This document shows, one piece after another, positions 26,786-35,015 of a stretch of DNA of 64,000 nt (its first letter is position 1; each line of letters starts with the position of its first letter). The translations under genes were made by a program, and so were the position numbers. The stretch comes from CANKHA01 sp035699705 (lineage in GTDB: Bacteria; Pseudomonadota; Alphaproteobacteria; Rhizobiales; Xanthobacteraceae): contig DASSPI010000056.1 of NCBI GenBank assembly GCA_035699705.1, positions 10,069-74,068 of the forward strand. Direction: 5' to 3'. Below the pieces are notes generated by a model. The model saw only the letters and a program-made list of their open reading frames with translations, was not told where the DNA came from and made no database searches.

Positions 26786-26823
26786 GTCGATCCCCGCCGG
26801 TGGCTTTGAGCGTTCAAACTAAC

Positions 26824-26857
26824 ATTTCGGGGATAGCATGCTCAACATTCCCGAAAT
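26824..26857. repeat. inverted repeat in the divergent promoter region
   Basis: ATTTCGGG and CCCGAAAT are perfect complements separated by 18 bases that include GCATGC. The element sits 39 bases upstream of the Lys-rich gene start and about 90 bases from the EamA start, a suitable place for a regulator site. No T-run follows either arm. Confidence 0.4.
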
Positions 26858-26947
26858 TCTCTTTGTTACAGTTTTGTGACAGCGCAGGCAGTGCTAGCGT
26901 CGCCACGACGTATACGATCCTACCGGTAGCGCACCTGAAAGGGTGAG

Positions 26948-27793
26948 ATGGACCCCTTCGTTTTTGCCGCCGTCCTTTTCGCGGCGCTCTGCCATGCCAG
27001 CTGGAACACACTTCTGAAGATCCGGCTTGATCCCTTCGCCGCCAACGCGCTGATCACGGTTGCCAGCGGCTTGATCGCCGCGGCGGCGTTGCCATTCGTC
27101 GGTTTCGCGCCCGTTGTTTCCTGGCCCTGGCTGGTCGCCTCGATCATTCTGCATCTGGCCTATTATTACGGTCTCACCGAGGCCTACCGGACCGGCGATC
27201 TCAGCCAGGTCTATCCGATCGCCCGCGGGGCCGCCCCGCTGATGACGGCGCTGATTTCGACCACGGCGCTGGGAGAGGACATCGGCCTGTTTGGCTGGCT
27301 CGGCGTTTTGAGTCTGGTCGCCGGCGTTTTCCTGCTGTCAATCCGCGGCGGGCGGGACCTCACCCGCATCGACCGCCGCGCCGTCGGCTTCGCATTTTTT
27401 ACCGCGGTCACGATCTGCGGCTATTCGCTGACGGACGGCATCGGCGCCCGTGTGTCGGGCAACGCCCACGCTTATGCGGCGCTGCTTTTTGTCCTCGACG
27501 GTTCCTGCATGGCGGCCTTCGCGTTATGGCGGCGCGGCCAATCCATTCTCACTGAGGCGCGGATTTATTGGAAAACCGGACTGTTCGGCGGCGCCTTGTC
27601 GGTAACCTCCTACTGGATCGCAATCTGGGCCATGACAGTGGCGCCCATCGCGATCGTTGCGGCCTTGCGCGAAACCAGCGTGCTGTTTGCCGCCGTCATT
27701 TCCGTTGTCATATTGAAGGAGCAGCTGCGGCCCGCGCGGGTGGTCGCCGCGCTGATGATCGTGCTGGGATTGGCGCTGATCAGATTGCACTAG
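26948..27793 (+). CDS. EamA/DMT-superfamily transporter
   Basis: A 281-residue protein with ten hydrophobic helices in two EamA repeats (about 5-135 and 150-280). The YPIARGAAPLMTALIS segment at the end of the first repeat and LRETSVLFAAVISVVILKEQL in the second are characteristic of DMT exporters. These usually export amino acids, nucleotides or drugs, and specificity is not visible. The ATG follows AAAGGGTGAG. It converges on the LysR gene with only two bases between the stop codons, and no separate terminator is visible. Confidence 0.88.
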   Translation: MDPFVFAAVLFAALCHASWNTLLKIRLDPFAANALITVASGLIAAAALPFVGFAPVVSWPWLVASIILHLAYYYGLTEAYRTGDLSQVYPIARGAAPLMTALISTTALGEDIGLFGWLGVLSLVAGVFLLSIRGGRDLTRIDRRAVGFAFFTAVTICGYSLTDGIGARVSGNAHAYAALLFVLDGSCMAAFALWRRGQSILTEARIYWKTGLFGGALSVTSYWIAIWAMTVAPIAIVAALRETSVLFAAVISVVILKEQLRPARVVAALMIVLGLALIRLH

Positions 27794-27795
27794 GT

Positions 27796-28674
27796 CTATG
27801 CTTTTCCCATGGCCACGTCGCCCGCCACGTTGAGGAAGGCGCGCACCACGGGAAGCCGCCGCCGTTCCTGCAGGCAAGCCACGTATTCGCCCACCGTGAG
27901 ATCGCTGTCGCTGACCTCGATCGCATGGAAACGCGCTTCGGTGCCGAATTCGCTGTCGAACACCACGCCGACTCCGAAGCCGGCGGCGACAGCTTCTCTC
28001 ACCCCTTCGCGGGTCTGCACCTCGATCAACGATCCGGAAACCACGCCGGCTTGTGCCAGCCGCGCCTCGAATACCTCACGCGTGATGGATCCGCGTTCAC
28101 GCACGACAATGTCCCGGCCGGCGAGTTCCGACATGCGGATCTGCCGCCGGCGCGACCAGGCATGACCTTGCGGGACAAAGACGATCAGCCGGTCTTCGCG
28201 CAATTTCATCGAATAGATGCGGGGATCCGACGTCATCTTCGCCATCACTGCAATATCGGCGCCATGCTCCGTAAGGTGATCGAGCACGGCCGCCGAGTTG
28301 TCGATCTTCAGCGTGAAGGTGAGTCCGGCATGCAGGCGCTTGAGCTCGGCCAGAATCGGCATGACGTGATAGGCGCTGTCCGCGCTCACCCGCAGATGGC
28401 CGCGCGTCAAGGCGCGGCCGCCGGTCAGGAGCGCGCGGGCTTCTTCCTCCGCCGCCACCAGCCGGGTGGTGAGCGCAAAAAGCGATTGTCCGGTCGGGGT
28501 CATCCGCACACCGCGTCCGCGGCGGTCGAACAGATCCACGGCGTAGCTCGCCTCCAGCGCACGCACCTGCGCCGACAGCGTCGGCTGGCTCAGCCCGGCG
28601 GTCCGCGCCGCCAAAGAAAAGCTCCCGGCATCGGCGACCAGATGGAAGGCCCGTAGCTGCGTCATCAGGCTCAT
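27796..28674 (-). CDS. LysR-type regulator next to the phosphonate operon
   Basis: A LysR-family activator of about 292 residues. Its N-terminal winged helix-turn-helix (LRAFHLVADAGSFSLAAR, then LSQPTLSAQVRALE) is followed by the GRGVRMTPTGQSL wing and a periplasmic-binding-type effector domain (about 95-290). Its position divergent from phnW suggests it controls the phosphonate operon, as phosphonate-associated LysR proteins do. The start is uncertain: ATGs at 28698, 28674 and 28665 are in frame and none has a clear Shine-Dalgarno. I used the middle one; translation from the last would match the family best. The inverted repeat at 28670-28694 overlaps this area. Confidence 0.85.
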   Translation of the reverse strand: MSLMTQLRAFHLVADAGSFSLAARTAGLSQPTLSAQVRALEASYAVDLFDRRGRGVRMTPTGQSLFALTTRLVAAEEEARALLTGGRALTRGHLRVSADSAYHVMPILAELKRLHAGLTFTLKIDNSAAVLDHLTEHGADIAVMAKMTSDPRIYSMKLREDRLIVFVPQGHAWSRRRQIRMSELAGRDIVVRERGSITREVFEARLAQAGVVSGSLIEVQTREGVREAVAAGFGVGVVFDSEFGTEARFHAIEVSDSDLTVGEYVACLQERRRLPVVRAFLNVAGDVAMGKA

Positions 28675-28694
28675 ATAGACATTATCTATATGAG
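28670..28694. promoter_or_regulatory. perfect inverted repeat, probable LysR operator
   Basis: CTCATATAGA and TCTATATGAG are exact complements around a five-base centre. The site is AT-rich in a GC-rich region, lies at the beginning of the LysR gene and about 80 bases before phnW. LysR proteins typically bind such dyads (T-N11-A type: here T and A flank the core) and repress their own gene while activating the divergent one. Function is inferred from position and symmetry. Confidence 0.6.
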
Positions 28695-28771
28695 GCATCC
28701 AAAATGCAAATGAGACGATGGGTCGGGGGATGATAATCTGATCGTCATCAGGCCGTCAGGAACGCCGCGCC

Positions 28772-29929
28772 ATGCTCGAAAAAATCCGACAACCAGCCAT
28801 GAGCGAAACTGGCGATCCCTTGCTTCTCACCCCCGGACCGTTGACAACTTCCCGGTCGGTCAAGGAGGCGATGATCCATGATTGGGGCTCGCGCGACGCG
28901 AGCTTTATCGAGATCAATCGCTCCGTGCTTTCCCGGCTCACTGCCCTGATCAATGGCGGCGAGAAATTTGTGACCGTGCCGATGCAAGGCTCGGGCACTT
29001 TCGCGGTGGAAGCCATGCTGACAAGCCTGGTGCCGCGCGCGGGCAAGGTGCTTGTCGTGATCAACGGCGCCTATGGCCATCGGGCCAAGAAGATCTGCGA
29101 TATCGCCGGCCGCGCCGCCGCTGTCTATGAGACGCCGGAAGACACGCCGCCCGATCTTGCCGCCATCGACGCTTTGCTCAAAAGCGATCCGGCAATAACC
29201 CACGTGTTTGCCGTGCATTGCGAGACCACCTCCGGCATTCTCAATCCGATTTCGGATTTGGCCGATTTGGTCCGCCGCCACGGCAAGTCGCTGCTGATCG
29301 ACGCCATGAGCGCCTTCGGCGCCATTCCGCTCGACGTCGCGCAAACGCCGTTCGACGCGGTGGCGGCGTCTTCCAATAAATGCATCGAAGGCGTGCCGGG
29401 CTTGGGTTTCGTGATCTGCCGGGAGGCCGTGCTGGAGAAAGCCAAGGGCAACGCAACGACGCTGGTGCTCGACCTGCACGATCAGTGGAGCAATTTCGTC
29501 AAGACCGGCCAATACCGCTTCACGCCGCCGATCCATGTCATCGTCGCCTTCCATCAGGCTTTGGCGGAATTCGAGGCCGAGGGCGGCGTCGCCGGGCGGG
29601 GCCGGCGTTACGCCGAGAATTGCAGGATCCTGATCGAAGGCATGCGGGCGCTGGGGTTCGAGACGCTGCTGGCCGATCACCTGCAGGCCCCGATCATCGT
29701 CACCTTCCGCATGCCCGCCGAGAAGAAATTTGTCTTCCAGGATTTCTACGACAGACTGAAGGAACGCGGCTACGTGATTTATCCCGGCAAGCTCACGGTC
29801 GCGGATTCTTTCCGCATCGGGTGTATCGGCCGGCTCCATCCCGATCACATGCGCGGCGCGCTGGAGGCGATCCGCGCCATCCTGGACGACATGGGTATCC
29901 GCTCCCTGAAAGCCAGCAGGGCGGCATAG
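28772..29929 (+). CDS. phnW: 2-aminoethylphosphonate--pyruvate transaminase
   Basis: This 385-residue PLP enzyme (fold type I, class V) moves the amino group of 2-aminoethylphosphonate to pyruvate, giving phosphonoacetaldehyde and alanine. Typical blocks are LLLTPGPLTTSRSVK at the start, MQGSGTFAVEAML, the PLP-contacting Asp177 in LLIDAMSAFGA, and the Schiff-base Lys203 in SSNKCIEGVPG. AGGAA precedes ATG 28772; ATG 28799 is a shorter alternative. It opens the operon, ten bases ahead of phnA, and is the entry step of the PhnWAY route to acetate, alanine and phosphate. No phosphonatase (phnX) is present. Confidence 0.95.
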   Translation: MLEKIRQPAMSETGDPLLLTPGPLTTSRSVKEAMIHDWGSRDASFIEINRSVLSRLTALINGGEKFVTVPMQGSGTFAVEAMLTSLVPRAGKVLVVINGAYGHRAKKICDIAGRAAAVYETPEDTPPDLAAIDALLKSDPAITHVFAVHCETTSGILNPISDLADLVRRHGKSLLIDAMSAFGAIPLDVAQTPFDAVAASSNKCIEGVPGLGFVICREAVLEKAKGNATTLVLDLHDQWSNFVKTGQYRFTPPIHVIVAFHQALAEFEAEGGVAGRGRRYAENCRILIEGMRALGFETLLADHLQAPIIVTFRMPAEKKFVFQDFYDRLKERGYVIYPGKLTVADSFRIGCIGRLHPDHMRGALEAIRAILDDMGIRSLKASRAA

Positions 29930-29938
29930 GAGAAGAAG

Positions 29939-31186
29939 TTGAACATCAACGCCGGCGCCACTATTACCGTCAACGGCCGCAGCTATTGTTTTCCCAAGGT
30001 GCCGACCGTCTGCGTCTGCATCGACGGTTCGGAGCCCGGCTATATCGAGCGGGCGGTGGCCGCCGGGCTGGCGCCTAATTTCGCACGGCTGATGAAGGAC
30101 GGTTCCAGTCTGCTGGCGCAGTCGGTGATCCCGAGCTTCACCAATCCCAACAACCTGTCGATCATCACCGGCAGTCCGCCGGCGGTGCATGGCATCGCCG
30201 GGAATTACTTCTTCGATCCCGCGACCAGGCAGGAAGTGATGATGAACGACGCCCGCTTCCTGCGCGCGCCTACTATAATGAAGGCCTTTCATGACGCCGG
30301 CGCCAAAGTCGCGGTAGTAACCGCCAAGGACAAGCTGCGGACGCTGCTGGGCCACGGGCTCGACCTGTCGAGCGGACGCGCGATCGCCTTTTCCTCGGAG
30401 AAAGCCGACAAGGCGACGCTGAAGGACAACGGCATCGCCGACGTGCCGCAGCGCATCGGCATGAAAGTGCCCGATGTCTATTCCTCGGAATTGTCGGAAT
30501 TCGTCATGGCCGCGGGGCTTTCCATCGTCATGCGCGAGCGGCCGAACCTGATGTATCTCTCCACCACCGATTACGTGCAGCACAAGGCCGCGCCCGGCTC
30601 CCCGATGGCGAATGCCTTTTACGCCATGATGGACCGCTATGTCGGCGCGATCGACAGGCAGGGCTGCGTGCTGGTGCTGACCGCCGACCACGGCATGAAT
30701 GACAAGCACCTGCCGAACGGAGAACCCGACGTGATCTATCTGCAGGACAGGTTCGATGCCTGGCTTGGCAAGGACAAGGCGCGGGTCATTCTTCCCATCA
30801 CCGATCCTTACGTCGCGCATCACGGCGCGCTGGGCTCATTTGCAACCGTTTATCTGCCAGCCGATGCCGATGCCGCCGAGATTTTGAGCAGGCTGCGCGC
30901 AGTCGACGGGATCGAGCTGGCGCTGTCCCGCGACGAAGCTTGCCGGCGCTTCGAGCTACCGCCGGACCGGATCGGGGACATCGTCGCGATCTCGACCGTT
31001 CACAAGGTGCTCGGTACCAGCCGTGCGCGACACGACCTGACCGGCCTGACCGAGCCGCTGCGTTCGCATGGCGGGCTTACCGAGCAGACGGTGCCGCTGA
31101 TCGCCAACCGCAAGGTGAAGCTGCCGGACGACCGCAAGCTGCGCAATTTCGATATCTTCGACGTCGCGCTTAATCATGTGAGCTGA
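29939..31186 (+). CDS. phnA: phosphonoacetate hydrolase
   Basis: A 415-residue alkaline-phosphatase-superfamily enzyme that cleaves phosphonoacetate to acetate and phosphate with two metal ions. Each expected active-site residue is at the position I recall for the Sinorhizobium enzyme: Asp29 (CIDGSEPG), nucleophile Thr68 (SFTNPNN), Asp211 and His215 (TTDYVQH), Asp250 and His251 (TADHGM), and His377 (RSHGG). This makes the assignment firm. The start is TTG, preceded by AGGAGAAGAAG. Gaps to phnW and phnY are nine and seven bases, so the three steps are co-transcribed. Confidence 0.95.
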   Translation: MNINAGATITVNGRSYCFPKVPTVCVCIDGSEPGYIERAVAAGLAPNFARLMKDGSSLLAQSVIPSFTNPNNLSIITGSPPAVHGIAGNYFFDPATRQEVMMNDARFLRAPTIMKAFHDAGAKVAVVTAKDKLRTLLGHGLDLSSGRAIAFSSEKADKATLKDNGIADVPQRIGMKVPDVYSSELSEFVMAAGLSIVMRERPNLMYLSTTDYVQHKAAPGSPMANAFYAMMDRYVGAIDRQGCVLVLTADHGMNDKHLPNGEPDVIYLQDRFDAWLGKDKARVILPITDPYVAHHGALGSFATVYLPADADAAEILSRLRAVDGIELALSRDEACRRFELPPDRIGDIVAISTVHKVLGTSRARHDLTGLTEPLRSHGGLTEQTVPLIANRKVKLPDDRKLRNFDIFDVALNHVS

Positions 31187-31193
31187 GGCCGGG

Positions 31194-32651
31194 ATGAACG
31201 TCCAGAGCAAGCCGACCGCCGCCATCCGCCACGAAGGCATGCGCATTGCCGGCCAGCGTGTCGACCTCGACGAGCGGATTGAGGTGTTCAATCCCTATAA
31301 TAATGCCGTAGTCGGTACGGTGCCGGCGGCCCGCGCGGAACATGTGCGCTCGGCTTTTGCCAAGGCCGCATCTTTCAAGCCCAAGCTCACCCGCTACGAA
31401 CGGCAGCAGATCCTCATCCGCACGGCCGAGCTGTTGCGGGACCGCAAGGAGGACTTCGCCCGCCTGATCACCGCGGAATCCGGGCTGTGCTGGAAGGATT
31501 CTCTCTATGAAGCCGGCCGCGCCTATGACGTTTATTCCTTCGCCGGCCAGCTCACTATTCTGGACGACGGCGAGATCTATTCCTGCGATATCTCGCCTCA
31601 GGCCAAGCTGCGCAAGATCTTCACCATGCGCATGCCGCTCAATGGCGTCATCTCCGCCATCACGCCGTTCAATCACCCGCTCAACATGGTGTCGCACAAG
31701 ATCGCGCCGGCCATCGCCACCAACAACCGGGTGGTGCTGAAGCCGACCGAGCTGACGCCGCTGACCGCGCTGGCGCTGGCGGACGTGCTCTACGAGGCCG
31801 GGCTGCCGCCCGAAATGCTGTCGGTGGTTACCGGCAATCCCTCTGCCATGGGGGATGCCATGATCACCGATCCGGACTGCGACCTCATCACCTTCACCGG
31901 CTCGGTAAAGGTCGGCAAATATATCGCCGGCAAGGCCGGCTATCGCCGTATCGTGCTTGAGCTCGGCGGCAACGATCCGCTGATCGTGATGGAGGACGCC
32001 GATCTTGCCAAGGCGGCGGAGCTGGCGGTCATGGGCGCAACCAAGAATTCCGGCCAGCGCTGCACTGCGGTCAAGCGTATCCTGGTGGTGGAAAGCGTAG
32101 CCGACGAGTTCTCCCGGCAGGTCGTCGCCAAGGCCAAGACGCTGAAATTCGGCGACCCGCTGGATCCGTCAACCGACGTCGGAACCGTGATCAATGAAGG
32201 CGCGGCCAAGCTGTTCGAGCGGCGGGTGCAGGACGCAGTCGGCAGGGGCGCGGTGCTGCTGCATGGCGGCCAGCGTGACGGCGCGCTCTACGCGCCGACG
32301 GTCGTAGACAGGGTGCCTTACGATTGCGAGTTGGTGCATGAGGAGACGTTCGGGCCAGTCATTCCGATCGTCCGCTGCCCCGACGACATCGCGGAGGTGA
32401 TCCGCATCTCCAATTCGACCGCCTATGGCTTATCGTCCGGCGTCTGCACGTCCAAGCTCGAATACATCACCCGCTTCATCAATGAGCTGGAAGTGGGTAC
32501 CGTGAATGTCTGGGAGGTTCCGGGCTATCGGATCGAGATGTCTCCGTTCGGCGGCATCAAGGATTCCGGGCTCGGCTACAAGGAGGGTGTTGTCGAGGCG
32601 ATGAAGTCCTTCACGAATATGAAGACTTATTCGCTGCCATGGCCGGTTTGA
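31194..32651 (+). CDS. phnY: phosphonoacetaldehyde dehydrogenase
   Basis: A 485-residue NAD(P)-dependent aldehyde dehydrogenase. Catalytic Cys290 lies in SGQRCTAVKR and the general-base Glu256 in LELGGNDPL. The cofactor segments ITPFNHPLN and FTGSVKVGK are present. The non-standard P-F-N at the usual PWN and the Arg beside the Cys fit the PhnY group that oxidises phosphonoacetaldehyde to phosphonoacetate. Location between phnA and the AEP importer supports this strongly. With PhnW and PhnA it completes AEP to acetate plus phosphate. Confidence 0.93.
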   Translation: MNVQSKPTAAIRHEGMRIAGQRVDLDERIEVFNPYNNAVVGTVPAARAEHVRSAFAKAASFKPKLTRYERQQILIRTAELLRDRKEDFARLITAESGLCWKDSLYEAGRAYDVYSFAGQLTILDDGEIYSCDISPQAKLRKIFTMRMPLNGVISAITPFNHPLNMVSHKIAPAIATNNRVVLKPTELTPLTALALADVLYEAGLPPEMLSVVTGNPSAMGDAMITDPDCDLITFTGSVKVGKYIAGKAGYRRIVLELGGNDPLIVMEDADLAKAAELAVMGATKNSGQRCTAVKRILVVESVADEFSRQVVAKAKTLKFGDPLDPSTDVGTVINEGAAKLFERRVQDAVGRGAVLLHGGQRDGALYAPTVVDRVPYDCELVHEETFGPVIPIVRCPDDIAEVIRISNSTAYGLSSGVCTSKLEYITRFINELEVGTVNVWEVPGYRIEMSPFGGIKDSGLGYKEGVVEAMKSFTNMKTYSLPWPV

Positions 32652-32688
32652 CTGTACCGGACGGTTACGACCGGAGTTCTTGTCATCG

Positions 32689-32726
32689 CGCCTTCATATG
32701 TCCGTGACAATCACGGAACGAAGGCG
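32689..32726 (+). other. stem-loop between phnY and the AEP-binding-protein gene
   Basis: Two nested inverted repeats form one hairpin: outer CGCCTTC/GAAGGCG (seven pairs) and inner TCCGTGA/TCACGGA (seven pairs, loop CAA), separated by a small asymmetric bulge. It ends 19 bases before the binding-protein ATG and just ahead of the GGAGGGG ribosome site. No T-run follows. A processing or mRNA-stability element that raises binding-protein output is likely; an operator for a dimeric regulator is the alternative. Confidence 0.55.
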
Positions 32727-32745
32727 TTCACAGGAGGGGAGTCAG

Positions 32746-33774
32746 ATGAAGCGTAAACTGGCAATAGGGGCCGCACTCGGCCTCGCGATGGCGTGTGCAG
32801 CGGCGCAGCCGGCGGCAGCGCAGAAAACCGACCTCACGATCTATACGGCGCTGGAAAACGACCAGCTTGCGCCATTCAAGCAGTCGATCGAAGCCGCGGT
32901 TCCCGACGTGAATGTAGTCTGGGTGCGCGACTCCACCGGCGTCATTACCGCGCGTTTCCTCGCCGAGAAGGATAACCCGCGTGCGGATATGGTTATGGGC
33001 CTGGCGGCGTCCAGCCTGCTGCTATTCGAGAAGATGAACGTGCTGGAAACCTATAAGCCCGCCGGCGTGGACGCTCTGAAGCCGGCCTACCGCGACAGCC
33101 AGGAACCCTATACCTGGACCGGGATGGACGCCTTCATCGGCGTAATCTGCTTCAACACCGCGGAAGCCGGCAAGGCCAAAATCGCGGCGCCGACATCATG
33201 GAAGGATCTGACCAAGCCGGAATACAAGGGCCAACTGGTGATGCCGCATCCGGCGTCTTCCGGCACCGGCTATCTCACCGTGGCGGCCTGGCTGCAAACC
33301 ATGGGTGAGGCGGAAGCCTGGAAATTCATGGACGCGCTGCATGAGAACATGGCCGTCTATACCCATTCCGGTTCGGCCCCATGCGTGCAGGCGGCCAAGG
33401 GCGAACGCGTCGCCGGCATCGCGCTCGACATGCGCGGCGCTTCGGAAAAGACCAAGGGAGCTCCGCTCGAGGTCATTGTCCCGAAGGAGGGCGTCGGCTG
33501 GGACATGGAAGCCGTCGCCATCGTCAAGGGCACGAAGAAGCTTGCGGCAGCCAAGAAGGTTGCGGACTGGAGCGCCACCAAGGCGGCAAATGAGCTCTAT
33601 TCCAAGACCTACGCCGCCGTCGCCCATCCGGACGTCAAGAACATTCCGCAGAATTATCCCCCGACAGCCGAGAAGGGCATGGTGAAAAATGACTTTGCCT
33701 GGATGGCTGAAAACCGCGAGCGCATCCTGGCGGAATGGGCCAAGCGCTACGAATCCAAGGCCGCGCCGAAGTAA
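32746..33774 (+). CDS. phnS: 2-aminoethylphosphonate ABC transporter substrate-binding protein
   Basis: The 342-residue periplasmic protein has a signal peptide (cleavage after PAAA near 25). The mature start DLTIYTALENDQLAPF and blocks DSTGVITARFLAEKDNP and HPASSGTGYLTVAAW are those of PhnS-type family-1 binding proteins that deliver AEP. The ATG follows GGAGGGGAG. Flanking stem-loops before and after the gene, and the ATPase and fused permease downstream, show a complete importer. Unlike the orphan family-1 proteins elsewhere in the window, this one does have its transporter. Confidence 0.9.
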   Translation: MKRKLAIGAALGLAMACAAAQPAAAQKTDLTIYTALENDQLAPFKQSIEAAVPDVNVVWVRDSTGVITARFLAEKDNPRADMVMGLAASSLLLFEKMNVLETYKPAGVDALKPAYRDSQEPYTWTGMDAFIGVICFNTAEAGKAKIAAPTSWKDLTKPEYKGQLVMPHPASSGTGYLTVAAWLQTMGEAEAWKFMDALHENMAVYTHSGSAPCVQAAKGERVAGIALDMRGASEKTKGAPLEVIVPKEGVGWDMEAVAIVKGTKKLAAAKKVADWSATKAANELYSKTYAAVAHPDVKNIPQNYPPTAEKGMVKNDFAWMAENRERILAEWAKRYESKAAPK

Positions 33775-33789
33775 GGCAACCGGAACAGT

Positions 33790-33813
33790 CCCCCGGGGCT
33801 TGCCCCCGGGGGG
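33790..33813 (+). terminator. GC-rich intercistronic hairpin after phnS
   Basis: CCCCCGGGGC and GCCCCCGGGGG pair into a very stable stem 16 bases after the binding-protein stop. Only GGTTATC follows, so it is not a full terminator. It more likely attenuates read-through and shields the phnS mRNA 3' end, giving the usual excess of binding protein over membrane subunits. Confidence 0.55.
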
Positions 33814-33872
33814 TTATCTCGCCCACGATGTCCTTTGCCGGGAAAGGCATTGGGGCAATCGGGCAGGGTGCA

Positions 33873-35012
33873 ATGAAGAATCCGAACGATCCGGCATCCC
33901 ACAGGGGCGATGGGTCCGGCAACGGTTCCGCGGCGCAGGCTGCGCCGTTTCTGCGTATCCGCAATCTGACAAAACGCTTCGGCGTCTTCACCGCGCTGGA
34001 AGCTGTGTCGCTTGACGTCTATCGCGGCGAGTTCATCTGTTTTCTCGGACCTTCCGGCTGCGGCAAGACCACCTTGCTGCGCGCCATCGCCGGACTCGAT
34101 CCGCAGAACGAAGGCAGCATCGAGATCGCGGGCCGCGATGTCTCGCGGCTCCCGCCGGCGGCGCGCGATTTCGGCATCGTTTTCCAGTCCTATGCGCTGT
34201 TTCCCAACCTGACGGTCGCCGGCAACGTGGGCTACGGCCTGGTCAACCGCAGGCGATCCCGCAGCGAAATCGACGTCCGTGTGCGGGAATTGCTTGCGCT
34301 TGTCGGGCTGAGCGATCAGGAAAGGAAATATCCGGTGCAGCTTTCCGGCGGGCAGCAGCAGCGTGTTGCGCTGGCGCGCGCTTTAGCGACCTCGCCCGGG
34401 CTTTTGCTGCTCGACGAGCCGCTCTCCGCGCTCGATGCGCGGGTGCGCCTGCGCCTGCGCGATGAAATCAAATCGCTGCAGCGGCGGCTGGGCGTGACCA
34501 CCATCATGGTGACGCATGACCAGGAAGAAGCACTCGCCATGGCGGATCGCATCGTGGTGATGAACCAGGGCGTCATCGACCAGGTCGGCATGCCTCTGGA
34601 GATTTATCGCGCGCCGACCACGCCTTTCGTGGCGGATTTCGTCGGCAGCATGACGTTCCTGAATGCCGAGGTGTCGGGCGCGGACCGCCTGCGCGTCGGC
34701 ACGCTGGAAATCTGCTGCGCGGACGCCTCCCGCTTCACCCGCGGCACGCCGGTGCGGCTCGGCCTGCGGCCGGAAGAGGTGAGGGTCCGCAATCTCGACG
34801 CCTCTATGCCCAATGTGATCGACGCCACTGTCACCAGTCTCGATTTTCTCGGACCATTCTGCCGCGCACAGCTCAAGCCTGCGGGGGCACCGGACGTGAC
34901 GATTCTGGCCGATTTCTCCGCCAATCTGATGCGGGACCTCGGGGTCAGCCAGGGGCAAAAGCTGACAATCGCGCTGCCGCCGGATTCGCTTCGGGTCTTT
35001 GCCAGGAGCTGA
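33873..35012 (+). CDS. phnT: 2-aminoethylphosphonate ABC transporter ATP-binding protein
   Basis: A 379-residue nucleotide-binding subunit with Walker A GPSGCGKTT (59-67), Q-loop FQSYALF, signature LSGGQQQR, Walker B LLLLDEPLSALDAR and the switch His in VTHDQEEALAM. A C-terminal TOBE-like regulatory region follows (about 280-379), as in PotA/FbpC-type ATPases. ATG 33873 was chosen because AGGG lies just before it and conserved sequence begins about 25 residues later; an ATG at 33828 is possible. The stop is three bases before the permease GTG. Confidence 0.92.
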   Translation: MKNPNDPASHRGDGSGNGSAAQAAPFLRIRNLTKRFGVFTALEAVSLDVYRGEFICFLGPSGCGKTTLLRAIAGLDPQNEGSIEIAGRDVSRLPPAARDFGIVFQSYALFPNLTVAGNVGYGLVNRRRSRSEIDVRVRELLALVGLSDQERKYPVQLSGGQQQRVALARALATSPGLLLLDEPLSALDARVRLRLRDEIKSLQRRLGVTTIMVTHDQEEALAMADRIVVMNQGVIDQVGMPLEIYRAPTTPFVADFVGSMTFLNAEVSGADRLRVGTLEICCADASRFTRGTPVRLGLRPEEVRVRNLDASMPNVIDATVTSLDFLGPFCRAQLKPAGAPDVTILADFSANLMRDLGVSQGQKLTIALPPDSLRVFARS

Positions 35013-35015
35013 GCA

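Noticed and set aside
28748..30823. A 691-codon minus-strand open frame across phnW and phnA
   Set aside because: phnW and phnA have complete catalytic residues on the other strand; the antisense translation has no recognisable fold.
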